Assembly (NCBI GenBank): GCA_900078375.1
Contig: FLQS01000067.1
Coordinates: forward strand, 111,357-175,356
Direction of reading: 5' to 3'
DNA: 64,000 nucleotides
Source: an uncultured Mycobacterium sp.
Lineage (GTDB): Bacteria; Actinomycetota; Actinomycetes; Mycobacteriales; Mycobacteriaceae
The notes below the pieces were generated by a model. The model was not told the origin of the DNA. It saw only the letters and a program-made list of their open reading frames with translations, and did no database searches. A program made the position numbers and the translations under genes. The number at the start of each line of letters is the position of its first letter. Position 1 is the stretch's first letter. Positions 41,531-49,652 of this stretch are shown here, piece by piece.

Positions 41531-42400
41531 GTGATCTTCACCAAGGGGCATGGCACGGAGAACGACTTTGTGCTGCTGCCCGACCTGGACGCGCGCCTCG
41601 AGCTGGCACCTTCGGCGGTGGCGGCGCTGTGCGACCGGCGCCAGGGTCTGGGCGCCGACGGCGTCCTGCGGGTCACCACCGCCGGCGCGGTCGTCGCCGC
41701 CGGCGTGCTGGACCGGCTGCCTGAAGGTGTCGACGCCCGGGATTGGTACATGGACTACCGCAACGCCGACGGATCGATCGCCCAGATGTGCGGCAACGGT
41801 GTGCGGGTCTTCGCGCATTACCTGCGGGCCAGCGGACTGGAAAAGCGTGACGAGTTCGTGGTCGGCTCGCTCGCCGGGCCGCGACCGGTCGTCGTGCACC
41901 ACGCCGACGCGCTCGACGCCGAGGTCACCGTGGACATGGGCAAGGTCAACCTGCTCGGAACCGGCAACGCCACCGTTGGCGGCCGGCATTTCACCGGGGT
42001 CGGCGTCGACGTCGGCAACCCGCACCTGGCCTGCCTGGATCCCGGCCTGTCCGAGGCGGCGCTTGCCGCCCTCGACGTGGCCGCGCCCGTGCAGTTCGAT
42101 CACCGGCAGTTCCCCGACGGCGTCAACGTCGAGGTGCTGACCATCGCCGGTGACGGCGCGGTCAGCATGCGGGTGCACGAGCGCGGTGTCGGCGAAACCC
42201 GTTCCTGCGGGACGGGGACGGTCGCCGCCGCCGTCGCCGCCCTCGCGCACCTCAACATGTCGACCGGCACCCTGCGGGTGCGGATTCCCGGTGGGGAGGT
42301 CACCGTCGAAGTCAGCCACACCAGCAGCTCCCTGCGCGGGCCGTCGTGCCTGGTGGCGCATGGCGAGGTGGCCGACGCGTGGTGGGCGGCACAATTCTGA
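41531..42400 (+). CDS. dapF: Diaminopimelate epimerase DapF
   Basis: The 289-residue protein has the two catalytic cysteines C87 (MCGNG) and C226 (SCGTG) of diaminopimelate epimerase, and the N-terminal GHGTENDFVLLPD motif. It converts LL- to meso-diaminopimelate for lysine and peptidoglycan. The GTG at 41531 sets the usual N-terminus. Its stop codon lies inside the first copy of a 19-base tandem repeat. Confidence 0.96.
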   Translation: MIFTKGHGTENDFVLLPDLDARLELAPSAVAALCDRRQGLGADGVLRVTTAGAVVAAGVLDRLPEGVDARDWYMDYRNADGSIAQMCGNGVRVFAHYLRASGLEKRDEFVVGSLAGPRPVVVHHADALDAEVTVDMGKVNLLGTGNATVGGRHFTGVGVDVGNPHLACLDPGLSEAALAALDVAAPVQFDHRQFPDGVNVEVLTIAGDGAVSMRVHERGVGETRSCGTGTVAAAVAALAHLNMSTGTLRVRIPGGEVTVEVSHTSSSLRGPSCLVAHGEVADAWWAAQF

Positions 42401-42434
42401 CGGCACGTTCTTGGGCTGACGGCACGTTATTGGG
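42397..42434. repeat. Tandem pair of 19-bp repeats between dapF and hflX
   Basis: CTGACGGCACGTT(C/A)TTGGG occurs at 42397-42415 and again immediately at 42416-42434, with one difference. The first copy includes the dapF stop. The pair ends 58 bases before the hflX start and could be an operator or a recent slip duplication. Confidence 0.6.
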
Positions 42435-42492
42435 ATGCGCGACGTTGGACGGGCGTGACACCATCGATTACGACTTATGACACGTAAGGCCT

Positions 42493-43893
42493 ATGACAAA
42501 ACCTGACTTTCCCGACCCCAGCGTCGGCGAACTCGCGCTCGAGGACCGTGCCGCCCTCAAGCGCGTCGCCGGCCTATCCACCGAACTCACCGACGTCTCC
42601 GAGGTCGAGTACCGCCAGCTCCGCCTCGAGCGGGTCGTCCTGGTGGGGGTGTGGACCGAAGGCACCGCCGCCGACTCCGAGGCCAGCCTCGCCGAGCTGG
42701 CCGCACTGGCCGAGACCGCCGGCTCCGAGGTGCTCGAAGGACTGATCCAGCGCCGCGACAAGCCCGATCCGTCCACCTACATCGGCTCCGGCAAAGCCCA
42801 GGAGCTGCGCCAGGTCGTGATCGCGACCGGCGCCGACACCGTGATCTGCGACGGCGAGCTCAGCCCCGCCCAGCTCAATGCGTTGGAAAAGGTGGTCAAG
42901 GTCAAGGTCATCGACCGGACCGCACTGATCCTGGACATCTTCGCCCAGCACGCCACCAGCGCCGAAGGCAAGGCGCAGGTGGCGTACGCCCAGATGGAGT
43001 ACATGCTGCCCCGGCTGCGCGGCTGGGGCGAATCGATGTCGCGGCAGGGCGGCGGTGCCGGCGGCAGCGGCGGCGGGGTCGGCACCCGTGGCCCGGGTGA
43101 GACCAAGATCGAGACCGACCGGCGTCGCATCCGCGAACGAATGTCCAAGCTGCGCCGCGAGATCAAGGACATGAAGCAGATCCGCGACACCCAACGCAGC
43201 CGCCGGTTGCACAGCGACGTGGCGTCCGTCGCGATCGTCGGCTACACGAATGCCGGCAAGTCCAGCCTGCTCAACGCGCTGACCGGGGCGGGTGTGCTGG
43301 TGCAGAACGCACTGTTCGCGACGCTCGAACCGACCACTCGCCGTGGCGAATTCGACGACGGCCGGCCGTTCGTGCTCACCGACACGGTCGGGTTCGTCCG
43401 GCATCTGCCGACCCAGCTGGTCGAGGCGTTCCGCTCCACCCTGGAAGAGGTGCTTGACGCCGATCTGCTGGTGCATGTCGTCGACGGATCCGACAGCAAT
43501 CCGCTGGCCCAGATCGAGGCGGTGCGCCAGGTGATTCGCGAGGTGCAAAACGACCACCACGCGCCACCGGCACCGGAGTTGTTGGTGGTCAACAAGATTG
43601 ACGCCGCCAGTGAGCTGACGCTGGCCCAGCTGCGAAAGGCGCTGCCGGGAGCGGTGTTCGTCTCGGCGCACACCGGCGAGGGTCTGGAGCGCCTGCGTGC
43701 CCGGCTCGGCGAGCTCGTCGAACCGCGGGAGATCACCGTCGACGTGACGATCCCGTACGACCGCGGCGACCTGGTGGCCCGGCTGCACAGCGACGGGCAC
43801 GTCGACGCCGTCGAGCACTCCGATGCGGGCACCCGCCTCAAAGCACGCGTGCCCGCGGCGCTGGCGGCGAGCCTGCGCCAGTACAGCAGCTAG
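42493..43893 (+). CDS. hflX: GTPase HflX
   Basis: The 466-residue protein has the HflX N-terminal domain, a Gly-rich loop (SRQGGGAGGSGGGVGTRGPG), a coiled segment and a GTPase domain with G1 GYTNAGKS at residues 250-257, G3 DTVGF and G4 NKID. HflX splits stalled or stressed ribosomes, and in mycobacteria it affects antibiotic tolerance. The ATG at 42493 is the only good start after the in-frame TGA at 42478-42480. It lies alone after the tandem repeats. Confidence 0.95.
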   Translation: MTKPDFPDPSVGELALEDRAALKRVAGLSTELTDVSEVEYRQLRLERVVLVGVWTEGTAADSEASLAELAALAETAGSEVLEGLIQRRDKPDPSTYIGSGKAQELRQVVIATGADTVICDGELSPAQLNALEKVVKVKVIDRTALILDIFAQHATSAEGKAQVAYAQMEYMLPRLRGWGESMSRQGGGAGGSGGGVGTRGPGETKIETDRRRIRERMSKLRREIKDMKQIRDTQRSRRLHSDVASVAIVGYTNAGKSSLLNALTGAGVLVQNALFATLEPTTRRGEFDDGRPFVLTDTVGFVRHLPTQLVEAFRSTLEEVLDADLLVHVVDGSDSNPLAQIEAVRQVIREVQNDHHAPPAPELLVVNKIDAASELTLAQLRKALPGAVFVSAHTGEGLERLRARLGELVEPREITVDVTIPYDRGDLVARLHSDGHVDAVEHSDAGTRLKARVPAALAASLRQYSS

Positions 43894-43941
43894 GCGGACT
43901 CACCGCGCACGTGCCGACACGTGGGTACTGATACCTCGGCA

Positions 43942-43956
43942 CATTGGGGCCCAATG
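43942..43956. repeat. 15-bp near-perfect inverted repeat (CATTGGG-G-CCCAATG)
   Basis: Seven-base arms pair fully around a single central base, between hflX and the PE-PPE-domain gene. It could be a regulator site or, as a hairpin, part of the hflX end. Confidence 0.45.
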
Positions 43957-43990
43957 GCTCTGCCGCGGCCGTGGGATGTCCAGGATCCTT

Positions 43991-44013
43991 GAACGGTAGG
44001 ACGGATACCGTTC
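43991..44013. promoter_or_regulatory. GAACGGTA-N7-TACCGTTC inverted repeat before the PE-PPE-domain gene
   Basis: Perfect eight-base arms end just before the GGGGGAGGA ribosome-binding site of the gene at 44029. Its spacing and symmetry suit a dimeric repressor; as RNA it would form a hairpin beside the ribosome-binding site. Confidence 0.45.
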
Positions 44014-44028
44014 GGGGGAGGACGTCCG

Positions 44029-45225
44029 ATGAAGTTGTTGCAACGACCGCCAGCGGCGGCGGTGGCGGGACTCGTTTCCGCGATGATTGCCGTCGGAATG
44101 GTTTCGGCGCCTGGGGTGCAGGCCCAGACCAGGATCACCGTCCCCGGTGCGGGACCGCTCTACTATCCGAACATCGTCGCCCAGCTGCCGGTGGGACGGC
44201 TCTATTTCGCGGGGACCAGCCAAGCAGGCGGCCCGCCCCTGTCGCTTCTGGCGGGGTACGACCGGCTGAACCATCAGATCGGCGCGAACTGGTTCCCCGA
44301 TAGCACGGCTCAGGTGGTCAACTACCCGGCGAGCATGGGTCTGCTGAGCTTCAGCCTGGCCGCGCCTGGCGTTGACGATGCCGTCGCCATGGGACGCGGT
44401 TCGCTCGATGATCAGATCATGAACGCCGTTGCCGATGGCGACCCGGTGGTGATTGCCGGGCTGTCGGAGGGGACCCTTGTAATCAACCGCGAATTAGCCT
44501 ATCTCGCAACGACTCCCAGCGCCCCGCCAGCCGACTTACTGAAATTCGCCCTGTTTTCGGGTCCCGAATCGGGTTTGTTCGACGTCTATCTGCCCGCGGG
44601 GGCGTGGCTGCCGCTGGTCAACTACACCGTGCACCGTCTGGCCGACAGCCAATACGACGTCAGCGTCGTCTTCCACCAGTACGACGGCTGGGCCGACCCA
44701 CCCGACCGGCCATGGAATCTGCTGGCGGTGGTGAACTCGTTGGTGGCAACGCTCTACCTCCACAACGGTCCGGCGCTGGCCCTGCCCTCTGACGCAGTCG
44801 AGGTGTCACGCGTGACCAGTCGCCTGGGTGGGACGACCACGACCTACATGATCCCCTCAGCCACGCTGCCGCTTCTCGGGCCGCTTCAACAGCTCGGCGT
44901 ACCGGAGCGAGCGGTCGACGCACTGAACTCGGTCCTCAAGCCGATCGTCGACGCGGGTTACTCGACTGTGACCCCCGCCGACGGACCGTACTTCTCCCAG
45001 GGGCGACTTGTGTTCAAGTCCCCTACGACTGAGGCCGCCCGCGCCGACGGCGGAACGACAATCGTCGGCCCACGCGAGCGGGCCACGTCTGCCCGGCCCT
45101 CGAACGGCCCGCGCGCCATCACCGATTCGGCCCGCGGACGCCAGCCACTGGCTAGGCACCCGAGTGCTCGATCGGCCGCCACCGGTCACCATGCACCGAA
45201 ACCGGCTGATTCAGCGGCCGCCTAG
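44029..45225 (+). CDS. Secreted PE-PPE-domain (alpha/beta hydrolase) protein
   Basis: The 398-residue protein has an N-terminal signal peptide (hydrophobic to about residue 32, AQA-type cut) and a PE-PPE C-terminal-type serine hydrolase domain. The nucleophile motif is GLSEG, and later segments such as YDVSVVFHQYDGWADPPDRP are typical. The last 60 residues are basic, Arg/Ser/Pro-rich and probably disordered. Related domains are esterases in the mycobacterial envelope. No PE or PPE N-terminus is present. It is convergent with a second PE-PPE-domain gene, six bases apart. Confidence 0.84.
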   Translation: MKLLQRPPAAAVAGLVSAMIAVGMVSAPGVQAQTRITVPGAGPLYYPNIVAQLPVGRLYFAGTSQAGGPPLSLLAGYDRLNHQIGANWFPDSTAQVVNYPASMGLLSFSLAAPGVDDAVAMGRGSLDDQIMNAVADGDPVVIAGLSEGTLVINRELAYLATTPSAPPADLLKFALFSGPESGLFDVYLPAGAWLPLVNYTVHRLADSQYDVSVVFHQYDGWADPPDRPWNLLAVVNSLVATLYLHNGPALALPSDAVEVSRVTSRLGGTTTTYMIPSATLPLLGPLQQLGVPERAVDALNSVLKPIVDAGYSTVTPADGPYFSQGRLVFKSPTTEAARADGGTTIVGPRERATSARPSNGPRAITDSARGRQPLARHPSARSAATGHHAPKPADSAAA

Positions 45226-45231
45226 GTACAC

Positions 45232-46662
45232 CTACGCAGCGGCTTTCGCTTCGTTGTGCCCGGAAGTGCTTGCCGCCGCTGGCCTTCCGCTCTTGCCGGT
45301 ACCGGACTTCGCCGGCTTGGGTGACTGGCTGCCGACCGTGTCCTTCGCATCGTCGCCGGTCGTGGTCCGGCCCGGCTTAGCCGCCGCGCTGGCGTGAGTC
45401 GACGCGGTGGCCTTGCGCTGCACCGGCTTCGACACCGGCTCGGTGACCGGTTGGCTGGTGCTGGCCGCCGCCAACGTCGACGTCGGTGTCGTCGCGGGGG
45501 CGGGCGTGGCTGCCCCGGGCACCGACACGCCCAGATCGCCGAGCGCGTCATGGATACCCTGGACTACCGCCGTGGCGAGGTCGACCGTCAACGTCACCGG
45601 ATTGATCGGCGTGAAGATCGTGAACGGTGTCGGCTGACCGTAATTGCTTCTGTTGTAACCAGTTTCGATCAACACCCGGGTGACCGGCGAGATCAGATCC
45701 ACGATGGGCTTCATCAGCGCGGTGGTACCGGTCGCAGCGCCGATGTCCAGCAGCGGCTGCATGATCGGCAGAGTCTTGGCCGGGATCGTGATGTAAAGCG
45801 TGTCGTTGTAGGTCTGGCAGTTCTTCGGGCTCTGCGCGCAGTCCATCGCCGCCTCGAGCTCGGGAATCGTGTACCCGTAGGGGAGTGCAGTCGACGGTTG
45901 CGTTCCGCGGGGTGACAGGTAGCTCCCGTGGATGTATATGAAACCGGCGATTGCGTTCAGATCGGCCAGCAGGTTGAGCGGGTTGGCCGGGAAGTCGACG
46001 ATGCCGTCGTACTGGAGCGCGATGTCGGTGGTGTTCACGTCGGGCAGCACGGTGGTGTCGGTGGGTGTCGGCCGGCCGAAAGTGGCGTCCAGGATCGGGA
46101 CTGTGCCGAAATTGGCGAGCCGCTCGAAGATACCGCCGTTGGGGCGGTTGGGATCGCCGATGAGGACGAAGGAGATGCGATCGGGGATGACGCCGCCGTT
46201 CGCGTCGGCGAGTTGGCGTTTGACGAGTCCGGACACCGTCGCGCCCTGCGAGTAGCCGAAGATGACGATGTCGTCACTTGGGTCCACATTGCCGATCTGG
46301 GTGTTGAGGCTCTGCACGCCGCTGGCTACCGACACATTCAGCTTCGCCCCGGTCAAGCCACCCCAGCCGGGGAAGGGGAACGGCCAGAACTGCGCGATGT
46401 AGGGGACCGGCTCGGGTATACACACCGTCGCGCAGGCGGGATCCAGCGGCTGGATGTAGTAGTCCACCGCATTCTGCATGTAGTTGGTGCCCAGCGGAGG
46501 CACGGCCGGGTTCGGGGTGCCGGTGCCGGGGACGATCAGCGCCACCGCGGCGAGGCTGACGGCAGCGGTGATCGTGCTGGTCACCGCGAGGACGACCGCG
46601 GCGACCATCGCCAGGACGGCCACGGTTACCGAGCGAATGGCGGTGCGGATTGTCTGAGGCAT
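45232..46662 (-). CDS. Exported PE-PPE-domain (alpha/beta hydrolase) protein
   Basis: The 476-residue protein begins with a long hydrophobic segment (about residues 12-45) that acts as a signal peptide or anchor. A PE-PPE hydrolase domain follows, with nucleophile motif GYSQGA, VLIGDPNRPNGG and YDGIVDFPANPLNLLADLNA. The final about 100 residues are Pro/Ala/Ser/Thr/Lys-rich and probably lie in the cell wall. The ATG at 46662 is preferred over a TTG two codons earlier. It could act on envelope lipids or esters; the substrate is unknown. Confidence 0.86.
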   Translation of the reverse strand: MPQTIRTAIRSVTVAVLAMVAAVVLAVTSTITAAVSLAAVALIVPGTGTPNPAVPPLGTNYMQNAVDYYIQPLDPACATVCIPEPVPYIAQFWPFPFPGWGGLTGAKLNVSVASGVQSLNTQIGNVDPSDDIVIFGYSQGATVSGLVKRQLADANGGVIPDRISFVLIGDPNRPNGGIFERLANFGTVPILDATFGRPTPTDTTVLPDVNTTDIALQYDGIVDFPANPLNLLADLNAIAGFIYIHGSYLSPRGTQPSTALPYGYTIPELEAAMDCAQSPKNCQTYNDTLYITIPAKTLPIMQPLLDIGAATGTTALMKPIVDLISPVTRVLIETGYNRSNYGQPTPFTIFTPINPVTLTVDLATAVVQGIHDALGDLGVSVPGAATPAPATTPTSTLAAASTSQPVTEPVSKPVQRKATASTHASAAAKPGRTTTGDDAKDTVGSQSPKPAKSGTGKSGRPAAASTSGHNEAKAAA

Positions 46663-46766
46663 CAGCAAACTTTCGTCGACGCAGGCGGGATCGCGAAAAT
46701 CCTCGCATCAGCGGACTTATGCCCGCAGTCGAACGTGAGAAAAACCTGAGAAGATCGGCGTGAACG

Positions 46767-47270
46767 TCAGGTGACATCGTAGATCTGCTCGGCAGGGGTG
46801 GCCATCAGGCGTTCCGCAAGCTGCTTCTTGAGTTCGTCGAGGTGCGTTTCCTGCTCGACCGTGCGGTCCGGTGTCCGGGCCAGATCGAGAAACTCGTCGG
46901 TGACAAAGCCGTCCCGCAGTATCAGCACGACTGGTTCGCCGCCGACGTTGACGGCGAAGACGAAGTCCTCGCGCAGCCGGCCCAGATCGGAGCGCAGCAA
47001 TGTGCGGTCCACGGCGAAGCGGTCGTCACTGACCGCCCTGGTGACCGCCTCGAACCCGTCGCGGGCGCCGGGCCCGCGAAACGCCGTCCTGATCACCACG
47101 GAGCGTCGCAGCGGTGGCGCCTCGGGCGACAACACCGAAAATGCCCGCTGGAGAACCTTGAAGGCGGTCGCGACGCCGGCCGGCGAACCCCCGCCGTGGT
47201 AGCGGTTCATCTCATCGAAGCCGAACGCGAGCTCACGACCCCGTTCGGTGACGGTGACGACCTCGGTCAC
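46767..47270 (-). CDS. Hypothetical protein coupled to the molybdoenzyme gene
   Basis: The 167-residue protein is not recognised. It is soluble, charged and probably mixed alpha/beta (VTVTERGRELAFGFDEMNRY, FVFAVNVGGEPVVLILRDGF), with no cofactor motif. Its GTG start overlaps the stop of the molybdopterin oxidoreductase by four bases (GTGA), so the two are translated together. A maturation or partner role is suggested only by this linkage. Confidence 0.72.
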   Translation of the reverse strand: MTEVVTVTERGRELAFGFDEMNRYHGGGSPAGVATAFKVLQRAFSVLSPEAPPLRRSVVIRTAFRGPGARDGFEAVTRAVSDDRFAVDRTLLRSDLGRLREDFVFAVNVGGEPVVLILRDGFVTDEFLDLARTPDRTVEQETHLDELKKQLAERLMATPAEQIYDVT

Positions 47271-49549
47271 CGGATCACCGGCGGCTCATGCGCCCGCACT
47301 GGCGGCAGCGGACCGTCGAACTTCTCGACCTGCACCAGGACGGCGGCACCGGTGCAGCCGCGGGCCAGCGACGAGGTGCCGACGTCGGCGGTCAGGACGT
47401 TCGGATTGCCGTGCACGCACATCGAATCCGGGTCTTCCGGGTCCAGCGGGTCGTACCAGGCTCCGGTCGACAATTGCACCACCCTGGGCCGCAGCGCCTC
47501 GTCGACGACCACCCCGGCCAGGCAGGATCCGCGGTCGTTGAACACCCGCACCACGTCACCATCGGCCAGGCCGCGCTGCGCGGCATCGTTGGGATGCATC
47601 CGGAGCGGTTCGCGCCCTTGAATTTTCGCGCCCTGGCTCACCGCGCCGCCGTCGAGCTGGCTGTGCAACCGGGTGGCGGGCTGGTTGGCGATCAGGTGCA
47701 GCGGGAACATCTCGGCGCGCGGCCCGCCCAGCCATTCGACAGGGTCGTACCAGCGCGGGTGCCCCGCACAGTCGGGGTAGCCGAACCCGTCGATGTCGGA
47801 GGAGAAGATCTCGATCCTGCCGCTCGGGGTGGCCAGCGGATGCGCCTGCGGGTCGGCGCGGAAGTCGGCCAGCAGGGTCAGCCCCGATTCGACCGGGAGG
47901 CGTAGGAACCCGTCGGCCCAGAACTGGTCGAAATCGGGGACCGCGAAGTCGATTTCCGCGGCCCACTTTTCATACATGTGTTCCAGCCACTGCCGCGCGG
48001 TGCGGCCTTCGGTGAACTGCTCGCCGAAGCCCAGCCGGTCGGCCAGCGCGGCAAAGGTCGTGTAGTCGTCGCGGGACTGCGCGTAGGGGCTCGCCAGCGC
48101 CGCCATCGCCACCAGCAGCGGGTCATTGCGTGACCCGGAGAAGTCGTCCCGTTCGAATGCCGTGGTGGACGGGACGACGATGTCGGCGTGCCGGGCCATC
48201 GGCGTCCAGTACGGATCGTGCACCACGACGGTGTCGACACGGGCCAGCGCGCGACGCAGCCGCGGCAGATTCTGGTGGTGGTGAAAGGGATTGCCGCCGG
48301 CCCAATACACGCACTTGATATCGGGGTAGGTCAACGTGCGCCCGTTGTAGGTGAACGGCTCGCCGGGGTGCAACAGCATGTCGCTGATCGCCGCCACCGG
48401 GATGAAGCTCTGCACCGGATTGAGACCCTGCGGCAGCGAGGGCAGCCGAACCCGAATCGGCGGCAGCCCGGGTTCGTTCATCGAGCCGTAGCCGTGGCCG
48501 AAACCGCCTCCCGGAAGGCCGATCTGGCCCAGCATGGCCGCCAGGGTCAGCCCCATCCACGGGGCCTGTTCGCCGTGGCGCAGCCGCTGCAGCGACCAGC
48601 TGACGGTGACGATCGTGCGCTGTGCGGCCATCGTCGTCGCCAATTCCGTCAGCACTGCGGCGTCGATCCCGCAGATGTCCGCGGCCCACTGCGGAGACTT
48701 CGGCTGGCCGTCGTCGGCGCCGAGCAGGTAGCGCTCGAACTGTTCGTATCCGGTGCAGTAGGTGTCCAGGAACTCCCGGTCCGCGAGGTTCTCTCCTGCC
48801 AGCACATAGGCCAGCGCCAGCATGATCGCCACATCGGTGCCGGGAACGGCGGGCAGCCACCGGCAGTCGCCCTCGACGTCACTGCGCAGCGGACTGATCG
48901 ACACGATGCTGCCGCCCTTGTGGCGGAACCGCTGCAGAGCTCCGCGGGCCGGGTGACCGGTGGTGCCCCCGTGGTTGATCCCGGTGTTCTTCAGATTCAC
49001 CCCGCCGAAGCACACCAGCAGGTCGGTGTGCTCGACGATGACGTTCCAGTCCGTGGATCGTTTGAACAGATCGTCGTGGGTGCCGACCACTCGCGGCATG
49101 ATCACACCGGTGGCGCCGAGACTGTAGGAATGCCGCGAAAAGGTATACCCGCCAAGCAATTTCAGGAACCGGTGCACTTGGCTCTGGGCGTGATGGAAGC
49201 GCCCGGCGCTGGCCCAACCGTATGAGCCGCCGTAGATCGCTTCGTTGCCATGCGTGTCGACCACCCTGCGCAGCTCGGTGGCGAGCAGATCGGCGAGCTC
49301 GTCCCAGCCCACGGCGACGAATTCGTCGGCGCCGCGCGCGGTGCTGGGGCCGGGCCCGCCGCGCAGCCACCCACGGCGGATGGCCGGCGTGGCGATCCGG
49401 GACGGATGACGCAGGGAGCCCGGGATGTTGCCGAGCAGGGGGGAGGGGTCGGCGTCGCCGGGAATCGGCGTGACCGCGGTGATCTCGCCGTCGGCCAGCG
49501 TCGCGCTGAAGGCACCCCAGTGCGTCAGGCTGGTGGGGTTGCCGTGCAT
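47267..49549 (-). CDS. bisC: Molybdopterin-dependent oxidoreductase, BisC/TorA-type S- or N-oxide reductase
   Basis: The 760-residue protein resembles the DMSO reductase family without an N-terminal iron-sulphur cluster. Seen are YGGSYGWASAGRFHHAQSQ, the likely molybdenum ligand Ser143 (HSYSLGA), VYWAGGNPFHHHQNLPRL and the C-terminal MHPNDAAQRGLADGDVVRVF. This pattern fits biotin or methionine sulfoxide reductases and TMAO reductase. There is no twin-arginine signal, so it is likely cytoplasmic, as for BisC. M. tuberculosis has bisC elsewhere (Rv1442). Translation continues into the hypothetical gene downstream. Confidence 0.88.
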   Translation of the reverse strand: MHGNPTSLTHWGAFSATLADGEITAVTPIPGDADPSPLLGNIPGSLRHPSRIATPAIRRGWLRGGPGPSTARGADEFVAVGWDELADLLATELRRVVDTHGNEAIYGGSYGWASAGRFHHAQSQVHRFLKLLGGYTFSRHSYSLGATGVIMPRVVGTHDDLFKRSTDWNVIVEHTDLLVCFGGVNLKNTGINHGGTTGHPARGALQRFRHKGGSIVSISPLRSDVEGDCRWLPAVPGTDVAIMLALAYVLAGENLADREFLDTYCTGYEQFERYLLGADDGQPKSPQWAADICGIDAAVLTELATTMAAQRTIVTVSWSLQRLRHGEQAPWMGLTLAAMLGQIGLPGGGFGHGYGSMNEPGLPPIRVRLPSLPQGLNPVQSFIPVAAISDMLLHPGEPFTYNGRTLTYPDIKCVYWAGGNPFHHHQNLPRLRRALARVDTVVVHDPYWTPMARHADIVVPSTTAFERDDFSGSRNDPLLVAMAALASPYAQSRDDYTTFAALADRLGFGEQFTEGRTARQWLEHMYEKWAAEIDFAVPDFDQFWADGFLRLPVESGLTLLADFRADPQAHPLATPSGRIEIFSSDIDGFGYPDCAGHPRWYDPVEWLGGPRAEMFPLHLIANQPATRLHSQLDGGAVSQGAKIQGREPLRMHPNDAAQRGLADGDVVRVFNDRGSCLAGVVVDEALRPRVVQLSTGAWYDPLDPEDPDSMCVHGNPNVLTADVGTSSLARGCTGAAVLVQVEKFDGPLPPVRAHEPPVIR

Positions 49550-49592
49550 GTCACGAGTTTAGGCAAGCGAGCAGTGCGGGGCCCGTGGAGCG

Positions 49593-49610
49593 ACCAACCA
49601 TCCGGTTGGT
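49593..49610. promoter_or_regulatory. TetR-type palindromic operator upstream of fadE20
   Basis: ACCAACC-ATCC-GGTTGGT is a perfect 7-bp inverted repeat with a 4-base centre. It directly abuts the -10 element at 49611-49616. Such CCAACC/GGTTGG sites are typical of TetR-family regulators of fatty-acid genes. No regulator gene lies next to it. Confidence 0.65.
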
Positions 49611-49616
49611 TATCCT
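49611..49616 (+). promoter_or_regulatory. -10 element (TATCCT) of fadE20
   Basis: TATCCT fits TANNNT and predicts a start about 30 bases before the ATG, leaving a leader with a GGAAGGAAA ribosome-binding site. Binding at the adjacent palindrome would cover the -35 to -10 space. Confidence 0.5.
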
Positions 49617-49652
49617 CGTCGGAAGACCTCGAGTGCCGTCCGGAAGGAAACC

